From Thermohalobaculum sediminis (GTDB lineage Bacteria; Pseudomonadota; Alphaproteobacteria; Rhodobacterales; Rhodobacteraceae): DNA of 64,000 nucleotides. Each line of letters starts with the position of its first letter. The stretch's first letter is position 1. Shown here piece after piece: positions 23,981 through 32,673 of this stretch. The DNA lies in NCBI RefSeq assembly GCF_023487995.1, contig NZ_JAMFKN010000003.1, positions 1 to 64,000 on the forward strand, written 5' to 3'. The notes under the pieces were generated by a model that did no database searches, had not been told where the DNA came from, and saw nothing but the letters and a program-made list of their open reading frames with translations. Position numbers and translations under genes: made by a program.

Positions 23981-25375
23981 TCAGGGCGCGATGAGTGATG
24001 GCAGCCAGAGCACGATGCCGGGGAAGGCGATCAGCACGCCCACCGTAACGACATCGGCGATGAAGAAGGGCGAGGCCCCGCGGAACACGTCCTGCACCGA
24101 GATGTCATGCCGCTCGCCCGCCACGCCCGCCACGACGAAGCAGTTGAGCCCGATCGGCGGCGTGATCAGGCACAGCTCCGCCATCTTGACGACGATGATG
24201 CCGAACCACACCGCGCACTGGTCGGCCGACATGCCCAGCGCCGAGGCCTCGGCGGTCACGTTCGGCCCACCGTTCAGCGCGATCACGGCCGGGAAGGTGA
24301 TCGGCAGCGTCAGGATCAGCATCCCGATCGCGTCCATGAACATGCCGAGCACGACATAGGCGAGCAGGATCAGCATCAGCGTCAGCATCGGCGACTGCTC
24401 GAGCCCACCGATCCAGGCGGCGAACTGCCCCGGCAGGTCGGCGAAGCCCAGATAGCGCACGAAAATCAGCACGCCCCAGATCATCGTGAAGATCATCGCC
24501 GAGAGCTTGGCGGATTCGTAGAGCGCACCCTTGAGCTGGGTCCAGCGCATACCGCGCTGCATCGCCATCACCAGCACCACGAAAGCGCCCAGCGCGCCAG
24601 CTTCGGTCGGCGTGCCCCAGCCGCCATAGATGCAGAAGATGATGATGAACACGACGAACATGATCGGCAGAGCGCCGGGCAGGCTCTCGAAGCGCTCGCG
24701 CCATGTGAAGCCGCCGACCGGCGGGCCGAGATCGCCGCGCCAGCGCGCAAGCCCGATGATCAGCCCGGCATAGATCACCGCCGACGTGAGCCCCGGCAGG
24801 AAGCCCGCCATAAGGAGCTGGCCGACCGAGCTTTCCGTGATGATCGCGTAGATCACCAGGATCGCCGAGGGCGGGATCAGCGAGGCGAGCGTGCCGCCCG
24901 CCGCCACGACGCCTGCCGCGAAGCGCTTGTCGTAGCCGAGCTTGAGCATCTCGGGGATGGCCACGCGCGCGAACACCGCCGAGGTGGCGACCGAGGCGCC
25001 CGAAACGGCGGCGAAGCCCGCGGTCGCGAACACGGTCGAGACGCCGAGCCCCCCCGGCATCCAGCCGGCCCAGCGCTTGGCGGCCTCGAACAGCGCGCGT
25101 GTGAAGCCCGCGTAATAGGCGAGATAGCCGATCAGGATGAAGGTGGGGATCAGGCCCAGCACATGGCTCGACATCTTGGAATGCGGCACCTGCCCCGCGA
25201 TCTGCAGCGCCGTCATGAAGCCGCGCTCGAAGCCCTGGTTGCGGTCGATGGCGAAGATCGACCAGAGCCCGAGGAAGCCGATCAGCGCCGTCGCGAAGGC
25301 CACGCGGGCGCCCGAGAACACGAAGAGGATCAGCACCCCCGCCAGCAGGATCGAGATCTCGGTCGCATGGGTCAT
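23981..25375 (-). CDS. dctM: TRAP transporter large permease (DctM)
   Basis: The 12-span-type channel subunit of a TRAP transporter, which couples sodium flow to uptake of an organic acid delivered by the binding protein. Hydrophobic spans run throughout, with family signatures GLGVSTVFATAGFAAVSGASVATSAV and GTLASLIPPSAILVIYAI. 464 aa. Its start overlaps the small permease stop by 4 bp (ATGA). The operon order is dctP-dctQ-dctM on the minus strand. Confidence 0.93.
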   Translation of the reverse strand: MTHATEISILLAGVLILFVFSGARVAFATALIGFLGLWSIFAIDRNQGFERGFMTALQIAGQVPHSKMSSHVLGLIPTFILIGYLAYYAGFTRALFEAAKRWAGWMPGGLGVSTVFATAGFAAVSGASVATSAVFARVAIPEMLKLGYDKRFAAGVVAAGGTLASLIPPSAILVIYAIITESSVGQLLMAGFLPGLTSAVIYAGLIIGLARWRGDLGPPVGGFTWRERFESLPGALPIMFVVFIIIFCIYGGWGTPTEAGALGAFVVLVMAMQRGMRWTQLKGALYESAKLSAMIFTMIWGVLIFVRYLGFADLPGQFAAWIGGLEQSPMLTLMLILLAYVVLGMFMDAIGMLILTLPITFPAVIALNGGPNVTAEASALGMSADQCAVWFGIIVVKMAELCLITPPIGLNCFVVAGVAGERHDISVQDVFRGASPFFIADVVTVGVLIAFPGIVLWLPSLIAP

Positions 25376-26028
25376 CGGCCGGCCTCCGCGCCGTTGGTCT
25401 CGTCATCGAGGCCCGAGACGGTCTCGGCCTCGCGCTCGGCCTGCTCGGCCGCGCTCTCGATCAGGGGCACCGCGACGGGCCGGTCGGCGCCGCTCGCGAA
25501 GGCAAGCCCGTAGGCCCAGAGCTGGATCAGGCAGCGCAGGACGAGAAAGCCCAGCATGATCGGTATGACCAGCTTGATGGGCCAGATCGGCAGGCCGATG
25601 TCGATGGTCGAATCGCGGCTCCAGAACGGCGCGCCCCAGGCGAAGGACCGGTCGAAATGCAGCCAGGCCCCCCACATCAGCACCAGCGAGACGAACAGGA
25701 TCAGCAGCACGCTGATGAACTCGAAGACCCAGACCGCGCGGCCGCCAAGCTTGCTCAGGACCAGGTCCATGCGGATGTGCCCGCCCAGCCGCTGGCAGAA
25801 GGTAATGCCCAGGAAGGCGATCAGAGGCACCGCCTGCTCCATCCAGTCGACGAAGCCGGGCACCGGCATGTTGAACAGCTTGCGGCCGAGGATGTTGCCA
25901 ACCGACACCAGCATGACCGCCATGATGGTGAGCCCGGCAACCAGCGCCATGGCCCGCTCGACGGCGAAGAGCGCACGGTCGGCGCGGCTGACGGGCGAGC
26001 CGTCTTCCAGAACGGATTGGGCCGTCAT
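25372..26028 (-). CDS. dctQ: TRAP transporter small permease (DctQ)
   Basis: Four-span small membrane subunit that pairs with DctM. Spans are visible at AMALVAGLTIMAVMLVSVGN, VPLIAFLGITFCQRLGG, FEFISVLLILFVSLVLMWG and LVIPIMLGFLVLRCLIQL. The C-terminal tail is polar and acidic. 218 aa, slightly long for DctQ. It is separated from dctP by a gap with a strong hairpin. Confidence 0.9.
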   Translation of the reverse strand: MTAQSVLEDGSPVSRADRALFAVERAMALVAGLTIMAVMLVSVGNILGRKLFNMPVPGFVDWMEQAVPLIAFLGITFCQRLGGHIRMDLVLSKLGGRAVWVFEFISVLLILFVSLVLMWGAWLHFDRSFAWGAPFWSRDSTIDIGLPIWPIKLVIPIMLGFLVLRCLIQLWAYGLAFASGADRPVAVPLIESAAEQAEREAETVSGLDDETNGAEAGR

Positions 26029-26070
26029 CGCTGCCCTCCCCCCTTCACGATGTCTGGCAGTTCAAGATGC

Positions 26071-26095
26071 GGGCGGCGCCGCGACGGCGCCGCCC
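26071..26095 (-). promoter_or_regulatory. Intercistronic hairpin between dctP and dctQ
   Basis: A perfect 11-bp stem GGGCGGCGCCG/CGGCGCCGCCC with a 3-nt loop, 18 bp after the dctP stop. It should protect the binding-protein message from 3' decay or limit read-through, giving more DctP than permease. The same layout occurs at tctC and at the polyamine-type binding protein. Confidence 0.6.
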
Positions 26096-26112
26096 GGGGA
26101 GCGCGCGTGGCC

Positions 26113-27135
26113 TCAGCTGCCGCCGCGGGCCTGCTTGAGCGCGTCCTTCACGGTCTGGATCAGTTCCTCGGCCGGGATGCCCTGCCCGCTCATGTCGGCG
26201 ATCCACTTCTCGCGGACGCCGCCCGCGGCCTTGTCCTCGAAGGCGGCGATCTGCTCGGGCGTGTAGACGATCTTCTGCACGTCCTTCTCCTTGAGCGTGG
26301 TCTCCCACTTGTCGAGCAGCTTGCCGTAGTTCTCGATGTAGTAGGCGATCGCCTCGTCGACCGACTCGTCGAGCGCCTTGCGCTCGTCGTCCGAGAGCGC
26401 GTTGTAGGCGTCGATGTTCACGACCACCGGGCAGTTCACCGTGCCGGGGTTGAGGTTCGCGGTCCACCACTTGGCGATGTCGATGGTGCGGAAGCTGAAA
26501 TGCGCGTGCTGCGCGAAGGCTACCGAGTCGACGACGCCCGACTCCATGGCGGTGTAGGCCTCGGCCGAGGTGACCGAGGTCGGCGTCGCGCCGATCGTGC
26601 GGAACGCCTCGCCGATGCCGCCGGTCGCGCGGATACGCATGCCGGAGTAGTCGTCGAGCGTCTCGGGCGCCTTGCCGACGCCGGCGACGTTGTACTGCGG
26701 CATGGGCGAGGTCATCAGGAGCTTGGCGTTCCAGCGCTCGAGGTCCTTGACCGTGGCGGGATGGCCGTAGACCGCGTTCGAGACCGCGACCTCCTCCTCG
26801 AGCGTGTTGACGCCCAGGAAGGGCAGCTCGAGCACCGTCAGCGTGGGGTTCTTGTCGGGATGGTAACCCGCGCAGAACTGCGCCATCTCGAAGGCCCCGA
26901 TCGAGATGCCATCGAGGTTTTCCTTCTCGTTCGACAGGCCGCCATACGAGATGTTGAAGGTGAACTCGCCGTTGGTCTTCTCGGCCACCAGGTCGCCCAG
27001 CTTGTGGATGTGCTCGGTAAAGGCGCGCCGCTTGCCCCAGACCGAGACGTTCCAGGTGGTCGCCATGGCCTCGCCCGCGCCGAAGGCGGCGACGACCGCG
27101 GCGAGGGTGGTCAGCTTCAGCTTGCCGATCGTCAT
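26113..27135 (-). CDS. dctP: TRAP transporter substrate-binding protein (DctP)
   Basis: Periplasmic DctP-type receptor. A Sec signal peptide (MTIGKLKLTTLAAVVAAFGAGEAMA) precedes mature TTWNVSVWGKRRAF. The conserved GMRIRATGGIGEAFRTIGATP carries the Arg that binds substrate carboxylate, and SAEAYTAMESGVVDSVAF follows. The substrate is not predictable, but an organic acid or other carboxylate is expected. The ATG at 27135 starts the signal peptide. The upstream 299 bp hold several dyads. 340 aa. Confidence 0.92.
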   Translation of the reverse strand: MTIGKLKLTTLAAVVAAFGAGEAMATTWNVSVWGKRRAFTEHIHKLGDLVAEKTNGEFTFNISYGGLSNEKENLDGISIGAFEMAQFCAGYHPDKNPTLTVLELPFLGVNTLEEEVAVSNAVYGHPATVKDLERWNAKLLMTSPMPQYNVAGVGKAPETLDDYSGMRIRATGGIGEAFRTIGATPTSVTSAEAYTAMESGVVDSVAFAQHAHFSFRTIDIAKWWTANLNPGTVNCPVVVNIDAYNALSDDERKALDESVDEAIAYYIENYGKLLDKWETTLKEKDVQKIVYTPEQIAAFEDKAAGGVREKWIADMSGQGIPAEELIQTVKDALKQARGGS

Positions 27136-27185
27136 CTTGTGTCCACTCCCTTGTCGTGTCGTTGATGCCCTTCCGGGCATGGTCC

Positions 27186-27238
27186 TGTCGCGAATGCAGG
27201 CGCGACACTAGCAGGGAGTGGACTGGAATCCAGACCAC
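27186..27238. promoter_or_regulatory. Two dyad operators in the dctP/PrpD divergent region
   Basis: Site 1 is TGTCGCG (27186-27192), 8 bp, CGCGACA (27201-27207), an exact inverted repeat. Site 2 is a 21-bp near-perfect palindrome, GTGG-A-CTGGA-A-TCCAG-A-CCAC (27218-27238), with only positions 5/17 unmatched. A further direct repeat TGTCGCG-N4-TGTCGTC lies at 27340-27357, nearer the PrpD-family gene. The 299-bp gap has no gene. Confidence 0.5.
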
Positions 27239-27434
27239 AATCGCCACGCCGGGGAAGATTTGGCGCCGCTAGGCCCGGATTTTCCGCCACGTGCGAGTGC
27301 CAAATTCGCCGGAGCGCCGCGTGACCGGGACTGGTGGCCTGTCGCGAATTTGTCGTCATCCCTGCCAAAGCGCGCAATGCGGGGGCGTGGGTCCGTGGGA
27401 GGCTTGATATGTACACCCTGCCGGGAGATGCGCC

Positions 27435-28772
27435 ATGTTCACCGATTTCATCCACGATCTCCACGCCGCCGACCTGCCAGTCGAGGTCCGCCACGCGGCG
27501 CGGATCGCGTTGCTCGACACGCTGGGCGTGGCGGCGGCGGCGACCGGCACGGACGCCTCGCGGATCGCGCGCGGCCACGCGGCGGCGCTGTTCGGCGCGG
27601 GCGGGGCGGCGGCATCACTGATGTTCGACGGGCGCCGCGTGAGCCCCGCGGGCGCGGCCCTGGCGGGGGCCGCGACCATCGATTCGGTCGATGCGCATGA
27701 CGGCTGGCGGCCGTCCAAGGGCCATGCCGGCTGCCATGTCGTTCCCGCGGCGCTGGCCTGCTGCGAGGCCGAGGGCGTCGAGGGCGGGGACGAGCTGCTG
27801 GCGCAGATCGTGATCGGCTACGAGATTGGCTGCCGGGTCGCCGCCGTGCAGCACGCAACCGTGCCGGAATACCATGCCTCGGGCTCGTGGGGCGCGGTCG
27901 GGACCGCGGCGGTCGGTGCGCGGGCGCTGCGGCTCGGGCACGCGCAGACCCGCGAGGCGCTGGGGATCGGCGAGTATCACGGGCCGCGCAGCCAGATGCT
28001 GCGGGTGACGACGACGCCGACGATGGTCAAGGACAGCTCGGGCTGGGGCGCTATGGTGGGGGTCTCGGCCGCCTATCTCGCGCGCGAAGGCTTCACCGGC
28101 GCGCCTGCCGTCACCATCGAGGCGCCCGAGGCCGCGGGCTGGTGGGCCGATCTCGGCCGCCGCTGGATCATGACCGAGCAGTATATCAAGCCCTACCCGA
28201 CCTGCCGCTGGTCGCATGCGCCGATCCGCGCCGTGCTGGACCTTGCCGCGGCGCACGGCATCACCCATCGCGAGATCGCGCACGTCGAGATCGCGACCTT
28301 CGCCGAGGCGATGACGCTGGCCACCGCCGCCCCCCGCACGACCGACGAGGCGCAGTATTCCCTGCCCTTCCCCGTCGCCGTGGCACTGGTGCGCGGCGGC
28401 GTGGGGCCGGCGGACATCGACGGCCCGGCGCTGAGCGACCCCGAGATCCTGCGGCTCTCGACCGGCCTCGTGATGCGCGAGGACCCGGAGTGCTCGGCCG
28501 CCTTCCCGGGGCGGCGGCTCGCCCGCGCCGTGCTGGTGCTGCGGGACGGGCGGCGTCTGGAGAGCCCGCCGACCGAGCCGCTGGGCGACCCCGAGCGGCC
28601 GCTGACAGAGGCGCAGATCCGCGGGAAGTTCCGCGCCTATGCCGCGCCCGCCGTCGGCGCGGACCGGGCCGGGGCGCTCGAGCGCGCGCTGATGGCGGTC
28701 GAGGGCGAGAGCGTCGCCGACCTCGTGCGGCTCCTCGCCCCGCCGCCCGGGATGGCCGCGGCCGCGGAGTAG
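27435..28772 (+). CDS. MmgE/PrpD family protein
   Basis: Relative of 2-methylcitrate dehydratase, cis-aconitate decarboxylase and iminodisuccinate epimerase. The N-terminal helical domain starts HAARIALLDTLGVAAAATG; VDAHDGWRPSKGHAGCHVVPAAL and KPYPTCRWSHAPIRAVLDL are the conserved active-site blocks. No other methylcitrate genes are nearby, so the PrpD reaction itself is unlikely. Its place opposite the TRAP operon suggests it metabolises the imported acid. 445 aa. Confidence 0.88.
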   Translation: MFTDFIHDLHAADLPVEVRHAARIALLDTLGVAAAATGTDASRIARGHAAALFGAGGAAASLMFDGRRVSPAGAALAGAATIDSVDAHDGWRPSKGHAGCHVVPAALACCEAEGVEGGDELLAQIVIGYEIGCRVAAVQHATVPEYHASGSWGAVGTAAVGARALRLGHAQTREALGIGEYHGPRSQMLRVTTTPTMVKDSSGWGAMVGVSAAYLAREGFTGAPAVTIEAPEAAGWWADLGRRWIMTEQYIKPYPTCRWSHAPIRAVLDLAAAHGITHREIAHVEIATFAEAMTLATAAPRTTDEAQYSLPFPVAVALVRGGVGPADIDGPALSDPEILRLSTGLVMREDPECSAAFPGRRLARAVLVLRDGRRLESPPTEPLGDPERPLTEAQIRGKFRAYAAPAVGADRAGALERALMAVEGESVADLVRLLAPPPGMAAAAE

Positions 28773-28840
28773 TGCCTTGCGCGGCGGGCCCGGGGCGCGC
28801 CACTCTGGCGCACCGCCCACCTGAAACGGAGCGCTGCGCG

Positions 28841-29206
28841 ATGACCGATCTCGTCTTCCTCGCCACCGAGGGCCCCGGCGCGCCCGCACCCGATCACGGC
28901 ACGCCCGACCCCGCGAAGCTGATCGCGGGCGGTCACGCGACCACCACCTGGAACGCCTGGGAAGGCGAGGACGGGCGGCTTCACTGCGGCATCTGGGCCG
29001 CCGAGCCGGGCAAGGTCGCCATCGACTACACCGAGTGGGAGTTCTGCCACATCATCGACGGCCGCGCGGTACTCACGAACGAGGCTGGCCGGAGCTGGAC
29101 AGTGCGCGCGGGCGACGCATTCGTCATCCCGCCCGGCTTCCGCGGAACCTGGGAGACGGTCGACCCGCTGCGCAAGCACTACGTGATCCTTCTGCCGCGC
29201 GGCTGA
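28841..29206 (+). CDS. Small cupin protein (DUF861/EutQ-like)
   Basis: Single-domain cupin with TEWEFCHIIDGRAVLTNEAG and the second motif AGDAFVIPPGFRGTWETVDP, the form annotated as (S)-ureidoglycine aminohydrolase-like or DUF861. Family members bind a metal and act on small nitrogen or acid compounds, or serve as isomerases. It lies 68 bp downstream of the PrpD-family gene on the same strand and probably acts in the same pathway. 121 aa. Confidence 0.82.
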   Translation: MTDLVFLATEGPGAPAPDHGTPDPAKLIAGGHATTTWNAWEGEDGRLHCGIWAAEPGKVAIDYTEWEFCHIIDGRAVLTNEAGRSWTVRAGDAFVIPPGFRGTWETVDPLRKHYVILLPRG

Positions 29207-29220
29207 GGGATGCTGCCCGA

Positions 29221-30456
29221 TCAGGGAGTCGGGACAAAATGCGGCGGCAGCTCGGACCATTTGTCGGCCTCGAACCCGTAGCGGTAGCCCAGATCGAACA
29301 GCGCGCGCATGTAGGCCGGATCGAACAACTCGGACGGCTCGACATCGAACTCGGCCGGGATCCATGTGACCTTGAGGTCAATGCCGTCGCGCTGCGCGAC
29401 AGTGAAGATGCGGAAGATGTCGCCCGAGCCCGAGCCCCGGATCAGGCTGCTCATCGCGGTCGAGGCGATCGCCAGAACGCGCGGGCGGACGACGTCGTAG
29501 CGCCGGGTGAGCTTGTTGTTCATCACGACGTAGACGGTGCGGTCCACGCGGACGCCAACGGCCTCGTCCACCGCGCGCAGCGACAGCTCCGGCGGCAGCA
29601 GCATCACCTGATGCGTCGCGCCGCCATCGACGTGCATCTCGTCGTAGACGCGGCCGTCCGGCGTCTCGACCGGGATCAGCACGGGGGGGAAGACCGCGGG
29701 AATGGCCGAGGACGCCTCGATCACGTCGTGGATCAGGCGCCGCGCCTCCGGATGCCCGCTCGCGGCGATCCCGGTCACATTCCAGACCACGGGGCGGGCG
29801 GCGTCGAGATTGGTGGTGCCGATCAGCAGCGAGCGCCCGCGCGCGGCCTCGGCGGCAAGCTTCGCGACCACGGCGTCGTCGACATACTGCTCGATCAGCC
29901 GCCGATAGCCGCTGGTATCCGCCACCGCAGTGCCACCCAGCAGCGCCGCGAAGATCGCGCGCGTCAGGAGTTGTCGGGTCGAATAGCTGGTGTAGATCGC
30001 CTCGAGCTCGTCGTCGTAGTCGGGCCCGAGGAAAGCGAACAGCCCGATGATCGCGCCCGTGCTGATGCCCGTGACGGTGCGGAAGTCGGGCCGGTCGCCG
30101 CGCGCGGTCCAGCCCTTCAGCAGCCCCGCGCCGAATGCGCCATCGGCGCCGCCGCCCGAGAAGGCGATCGCAGCCTCGGTGATCGGCTCGCCCGAGGCGA
30201 TGCTCTCGGCATAGACCTTCCGCGCGCGCTCGATGGCGGATGCGAGGATCGCCTCGCGCCGGACCTCGCCGATATTGTCGCCCCAGAACCGCACCCGGAC
30301 ATTGGAGATGCCATAGGGCGCGGCTTCCTCGATCCTGCTCTCGGGCACGCCGTTGCGCGCAAGCACGGTCGTGCAGGCAGAAAGCGCCATCGGGATCAGC
30401 AGCCCGAGACACACGAGCCGCAGGAGTGACACGGCGGATACGCGCTTACGGCGCAT
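29221..30456 (-). CDS. Patatin-like phospholipase, predicted lipoprotein
   Basis: Envelope lipid hydrolase with a Ser-Asp dyad. The lipoprotein signal LVCLGLLIPMALSAC precedes Cys. The oxyanion Gly-rich loop is FSGGGADGAFGAGLL, the nucleophile is in GISTG, and the catalytic Asp is in DGGATH. The order and spacing are normal for the patatin family. The ATG at 30456 starts MRRKRVSAVSLL. 411 aa. Substrate lipid unknown. Confidence 0.87.
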   Translation of the reverse strand: MRRKRVSAVSLLRLVCLGLLIPMALSACTTVLARNGVPESRIEEAAPYGISNVRVRFWGDNIGEVRREAILASAIERARKVYAESIASGEPITEAAIAFSGGGADGAFGAGLLKGWTARGDRPDFRTVTGISTGAIIGLFAFLGPDYDDELEAIYTSYSTRQLLTRAIFAALLGGTAVADTSGYRRLIEQYVDDAVVAKLAAEAARGRSLLIGTTNLDAARPVVWNVTGIAASGHPEARRLIHDVIEASSAIPAVFPPVLIPVETPDGRVYDEMHVDGGATHQVMLLPPELSLRAVDEAVGVRVDRTVYVVMNNKLTRRYDVVRPRVLAIASTAMSSLIRGSGSGDIFRIFTVAQRDGIDLKVTWIPAEFDVEPSELFDPAYMRALFDLGYRYGFEADKWSELPPHFVPTP

Positions 30457-30562
30457 GGGGCATCCCGTTCTGCTGCGGGGCCGCACCTTGCCCGGCCAGC
30501 CGCGCCCTTCCGGTTGATCGGTCAAACCTAGCCGGTTTCCCGCGCCCCGCAAACCTGCCGCG

Positions 30563-30586
30563 GCGCGGGGGCCGCGGCCCCCGCGC
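30563..30586 (-). terminator. GC hairpin after the hydroxyacid dehydrogenase gene
   Basis: A perfect palindromic stem of 11 bp (GCGCGGGGGCC and complement) 7 bp after the dehydrogenase stop. No T-run is visible, so this is a hairpin-only signal. Confidence 0.5.
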
Positions 30587-30592
30587 GCCGCC

Positions 30593-31552
30593 TCAGACGA
30601 CGCGAGTCGGCAACTCCCGCCCGGCGAAGAAGGCATCGAGGTTCGCCAGCACCGTCATGCCCATCGCCTCGCGCGTCTCGATGGTGGCGCTGCCCAGATG
30701 CGGCAGCAGGCAGACATTGTGCATCTTCGTCAGCGCCGCGGTGATCTTCGGCTCGCGCTCGAACACGTCGAGCCCCGCGCCGCCCAGATGACCGCTGTTC
30801 AGCGCATCGACCAGCGCCGCCTCGTCGATGATGTCGCCGCGCGCCGAGTTCACGAGGATTGCGCCCTTCTTCATCTTAGCCAGCCGCGCCGCGTTGATCA
30901 GGTGGACGTTCTCGCCCCCGCCCGGGCAGTGCAGCGACACGAAGTCCGAGGCCGCCAGCACCTCCTCGACCGTGGCAAGCTGCTCGGCTGGTACGCCCGC
31001 GTCGGCCACGGGGAAGGCGTCGTAGAACACGACCCGCATGTCCAGCGCGTGGAAGCAGCGCTTGGCCATCGCCTTGCCGATACGGCCCATGCCGATGATG
31101 CCCAGGGTCTTGCCCTGCGGGCTCACGCCCATCAGCTGTGTCGGGCGCCAGCCGGTCCACTCGCCCGCGCGCAGCATCTGCTCGCCCTCGAAGGTGCGCC
31201 GCGCGACGTTCAGCAGCAGCGTGAGCGCGATGTCGGCGGTGGCGTCCGTCAGCACGCCGGGGGTGTTGGTGACGATCAGAGACGCCTTCTTCGCGGCCTC
31301 GATGTCGATGTTGTTGAAGCCCACGCCGAACTGGGCGATCAGCTTGGCGCGCCCGGGCGCCGCCATCACCGCGGCATCGACCTTGTCTGTGACGGTGGTG
31401 CAGACCGCATCATAGTCGTCGAAGGCTGCGCGCAGTTCGTCCTGCGTCAGCGCCACGTCGACCTCGTTCAGCGTCACATCGTATCGGGCCTTCAGCTCCG
31501 CCTCGACCCGTGCGGGCCACTTGCGGGTGCAGATCACGCGCGGCTTTGCCAT
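30593..31552 (-). CDS. D-2-hydroxyacid dehydrogenase, glyoxylate/hydroxypyruvate reductase type
   Basis: Cytoplasmic NAD(P)H enzyme that reduces glyoxylate or hydroxypyruvate, or oxidises D-glycerate. The Rossmann motif is GKTLGIIGMGRIGKAMAKR; the catalytic Arg is in VNSARGDIIDE, the Glu in DVFEREP and the His in LLPHLGSAT. Length 319 aa is typical. It could serve C2 metabolism together with the ethylmalonyl-CoA pathway, which releases glyoxylate, though the exact substrate is open. Confidence 0.88.
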   Translation of the reverse strand: MAKPRVICTRKWPARVEAELKARYDVTLNEVDVALTQDELRAAFDDYDAVCTTVTDKVDAAVMAAPGRAKLIAQFGVGFNNIDIEAAKKASLIVTNTPGVLTDATADIALTLLLNVARRTFEGEQMLRAGEWTGWRPTQLMGVSPQGKTLGIIGMGRIGKAMAKRCFHALDMRVVFYDAFPVADAGVPAEQLATVEEVLAASDFVSLHCPGGGENVHLINAARLAKMKKGAILVNSARGDIIDEAALVDALNSGHLGGAGLDVFEREPKITAALTKMHNVCLLPHLGSATIETREAMGMTVLANLDAFFAGRELPTRVV

Positions 31553-31577
31553 CGTCCTTGTCCTCCCTGTCCCTGTC

Positions 31578-32549
31578 TCAGTCGCGCGCCGCCCGGCGTC
31601 GCTCGTCGCTCGGCCTTATGCCATAATGTTTCTGGTATGCCATGGCGAAATGTGAGCTGGACGAGAAGCCCGTCAACACCCCGATCTCGAGCGTCGAGAG
31701 ATTGGTGTGCACCAGCAACTCGCGCGCCTTTTCCAGCCGGATGCCGCGGTAGAACTGTGCCGGGCTCACGTCGAGATGGGCCTGGAACATCCGCTCCATG
31801 CGCCTGAGGTTGAGGCCCGACAGGTCCGCGATCTCGTCCATCCTCAGCGGCGTCTCGATGTTCCCCAGCATCAGGTTCACCGCCTTCTGCAACGTGCCCG
31901 GCAGGGTCTCGAGCCGGTCGAGCGCACCGGGGCGCTGGTGGATGGCCGAGTTGCGGATGCGGTCAACCTGGAACTGGTTGCCGACCGAGCGCGCAAGGCC
32001 CGGGCCGTGATCCTGCTCGATCATCTGCAGCATCATGTCCATTCCGGTGATTCCGCCCGAACCGGTCCAGCGGCCGCGGTCGATCACGAAAAGGCCGGGG
32101 CCGCAGTCGATGTCGGGAAAGGCTTCCTCGAAGGCGGGCTGGTATTCCCAGTGCACCGTGCAGCGATAGCCGTCCAAGAGCCCCGCCCGCGCCAGCACGA
32201 AGGTCCCCGCCGACAGCGAGCCCAGCACCACCCCCGCCCGTGCCGCCTTGACCAGCGTCGCGTTGATCCGTGCCCGGTTCGGCGGGTCGGTGTCGAGCCC
32301 GGCGCAGACGAAGATCGCGAACAGCCCGTCGAGCGACCCGCCCAGTTCCGCAAGGCTCATGTCGGGCGCGATGGTGAGCCCGTTCGAGGCGCGCACCGGC
32401 TGGCCGTCGTCGGTCACCAGCCGCCAGGCATAGGCGGGCTTGCCCAGCAGGCGGTTCGCGCCCCTGAGCGGCTCGATGGCCGAGACCAGCGAGAGGCTCG
32501 AGAAGTCGCGCACCACCAGGAAGGCGATGGTCTTGGGTCCGGGCTTCAT
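31578..32549 (-). CDS. GlxA-type AraC family regulator (DJ-1 domain plus AraC HTH)
   Basis: Transcription factor of the GbdR/CdhR kind: N-terminal class I glutamine amidotransferase-like sensor (KTIAFLVVRDFSSLSLVSAIEPL, with LGSLSAGTFVLARAGLL where the amidase-type nucleophile would be Ser rather than Cys), C-terminal AraC double HTH (RMDEIADLSGLNLRRMERMFQAHL then EIGVLTGFSSSSHFAMAY). Known relatives respond to glycine betaine or carnitine. It is divergent from an mttB homologue, which supports a quaternary amine signal. The ATG at 32549 follows GGGAGAGAGG. 323 aa. Confidence 0.88.
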   Translation of the reverse strand: MKPGPKTIAFLVVRDFSSLSLVSAIEPLRGANRLLGKPAYAWRLVTDDGQPVRASNGLTIAPDMSLAELGGSLDGLFAIFVCAGLDTDPPNRARINATLVKAARAGVVLGSLSAGTFVLARAGLLDGYRCTVHWEYQPAFEEAFPDIDCGPGLFVIDRGRWTGSGGITGMDMMLQMIEQDHGPGLARSVGNQFQVDRIRNSAIHQRPGALDRLETLPGTLQKAVNLMLGNIETPLRMDEIADLSGLNLRRMERMFQAHLDVSPAQFYRGIRLEKARELLVHTNLSTLEIGVLTGFSSSSHFAMAYQKHYGIRPSDERRRAARD

Positions 32550-32601
32550 CCCTCTCTCCCCCGCGGGGACGCCTGAGTCGCGACCCTCTATTGGCCGCGA
32601 T

Positions 32602-32629
32602 TGTCGCGTTTCTGGCGCAAGACGCGACA
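32602..32629. promoter_or_regulatory. Inverted repeat between GlxA-type regulator and second mttB homologue
   Basis: TGTCGCGT (32602-32609), 12 bp, ACGCGACA (32622-32629), exact in all eight positions per arm, in the middle of the 124-bp divergent gap. A likely binding site for the adjacent regulator; a promoter for the mttB side must lie within about 70 bp of it. Confidence 0.55.
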
Positions 32630-32673
32630 CTTTTTGCGGCATTCTCGGTCGGAATTCGCCGGGGAGGGACCGC

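Noticed and set aside
27435-28772. Methylcitrate cycle locus based on the PrpD-family gene
   Set aside because: No prpB, prpC or acnD nearby; neighbours are a TRAP transporter and a cupin.
30513-30530. FNR-like box TTGATCGGTCAA upstream of the patatin gene
   Set aside because: The two half-sites are too close (12-bp core instead of 14), so it does not fit FNR.
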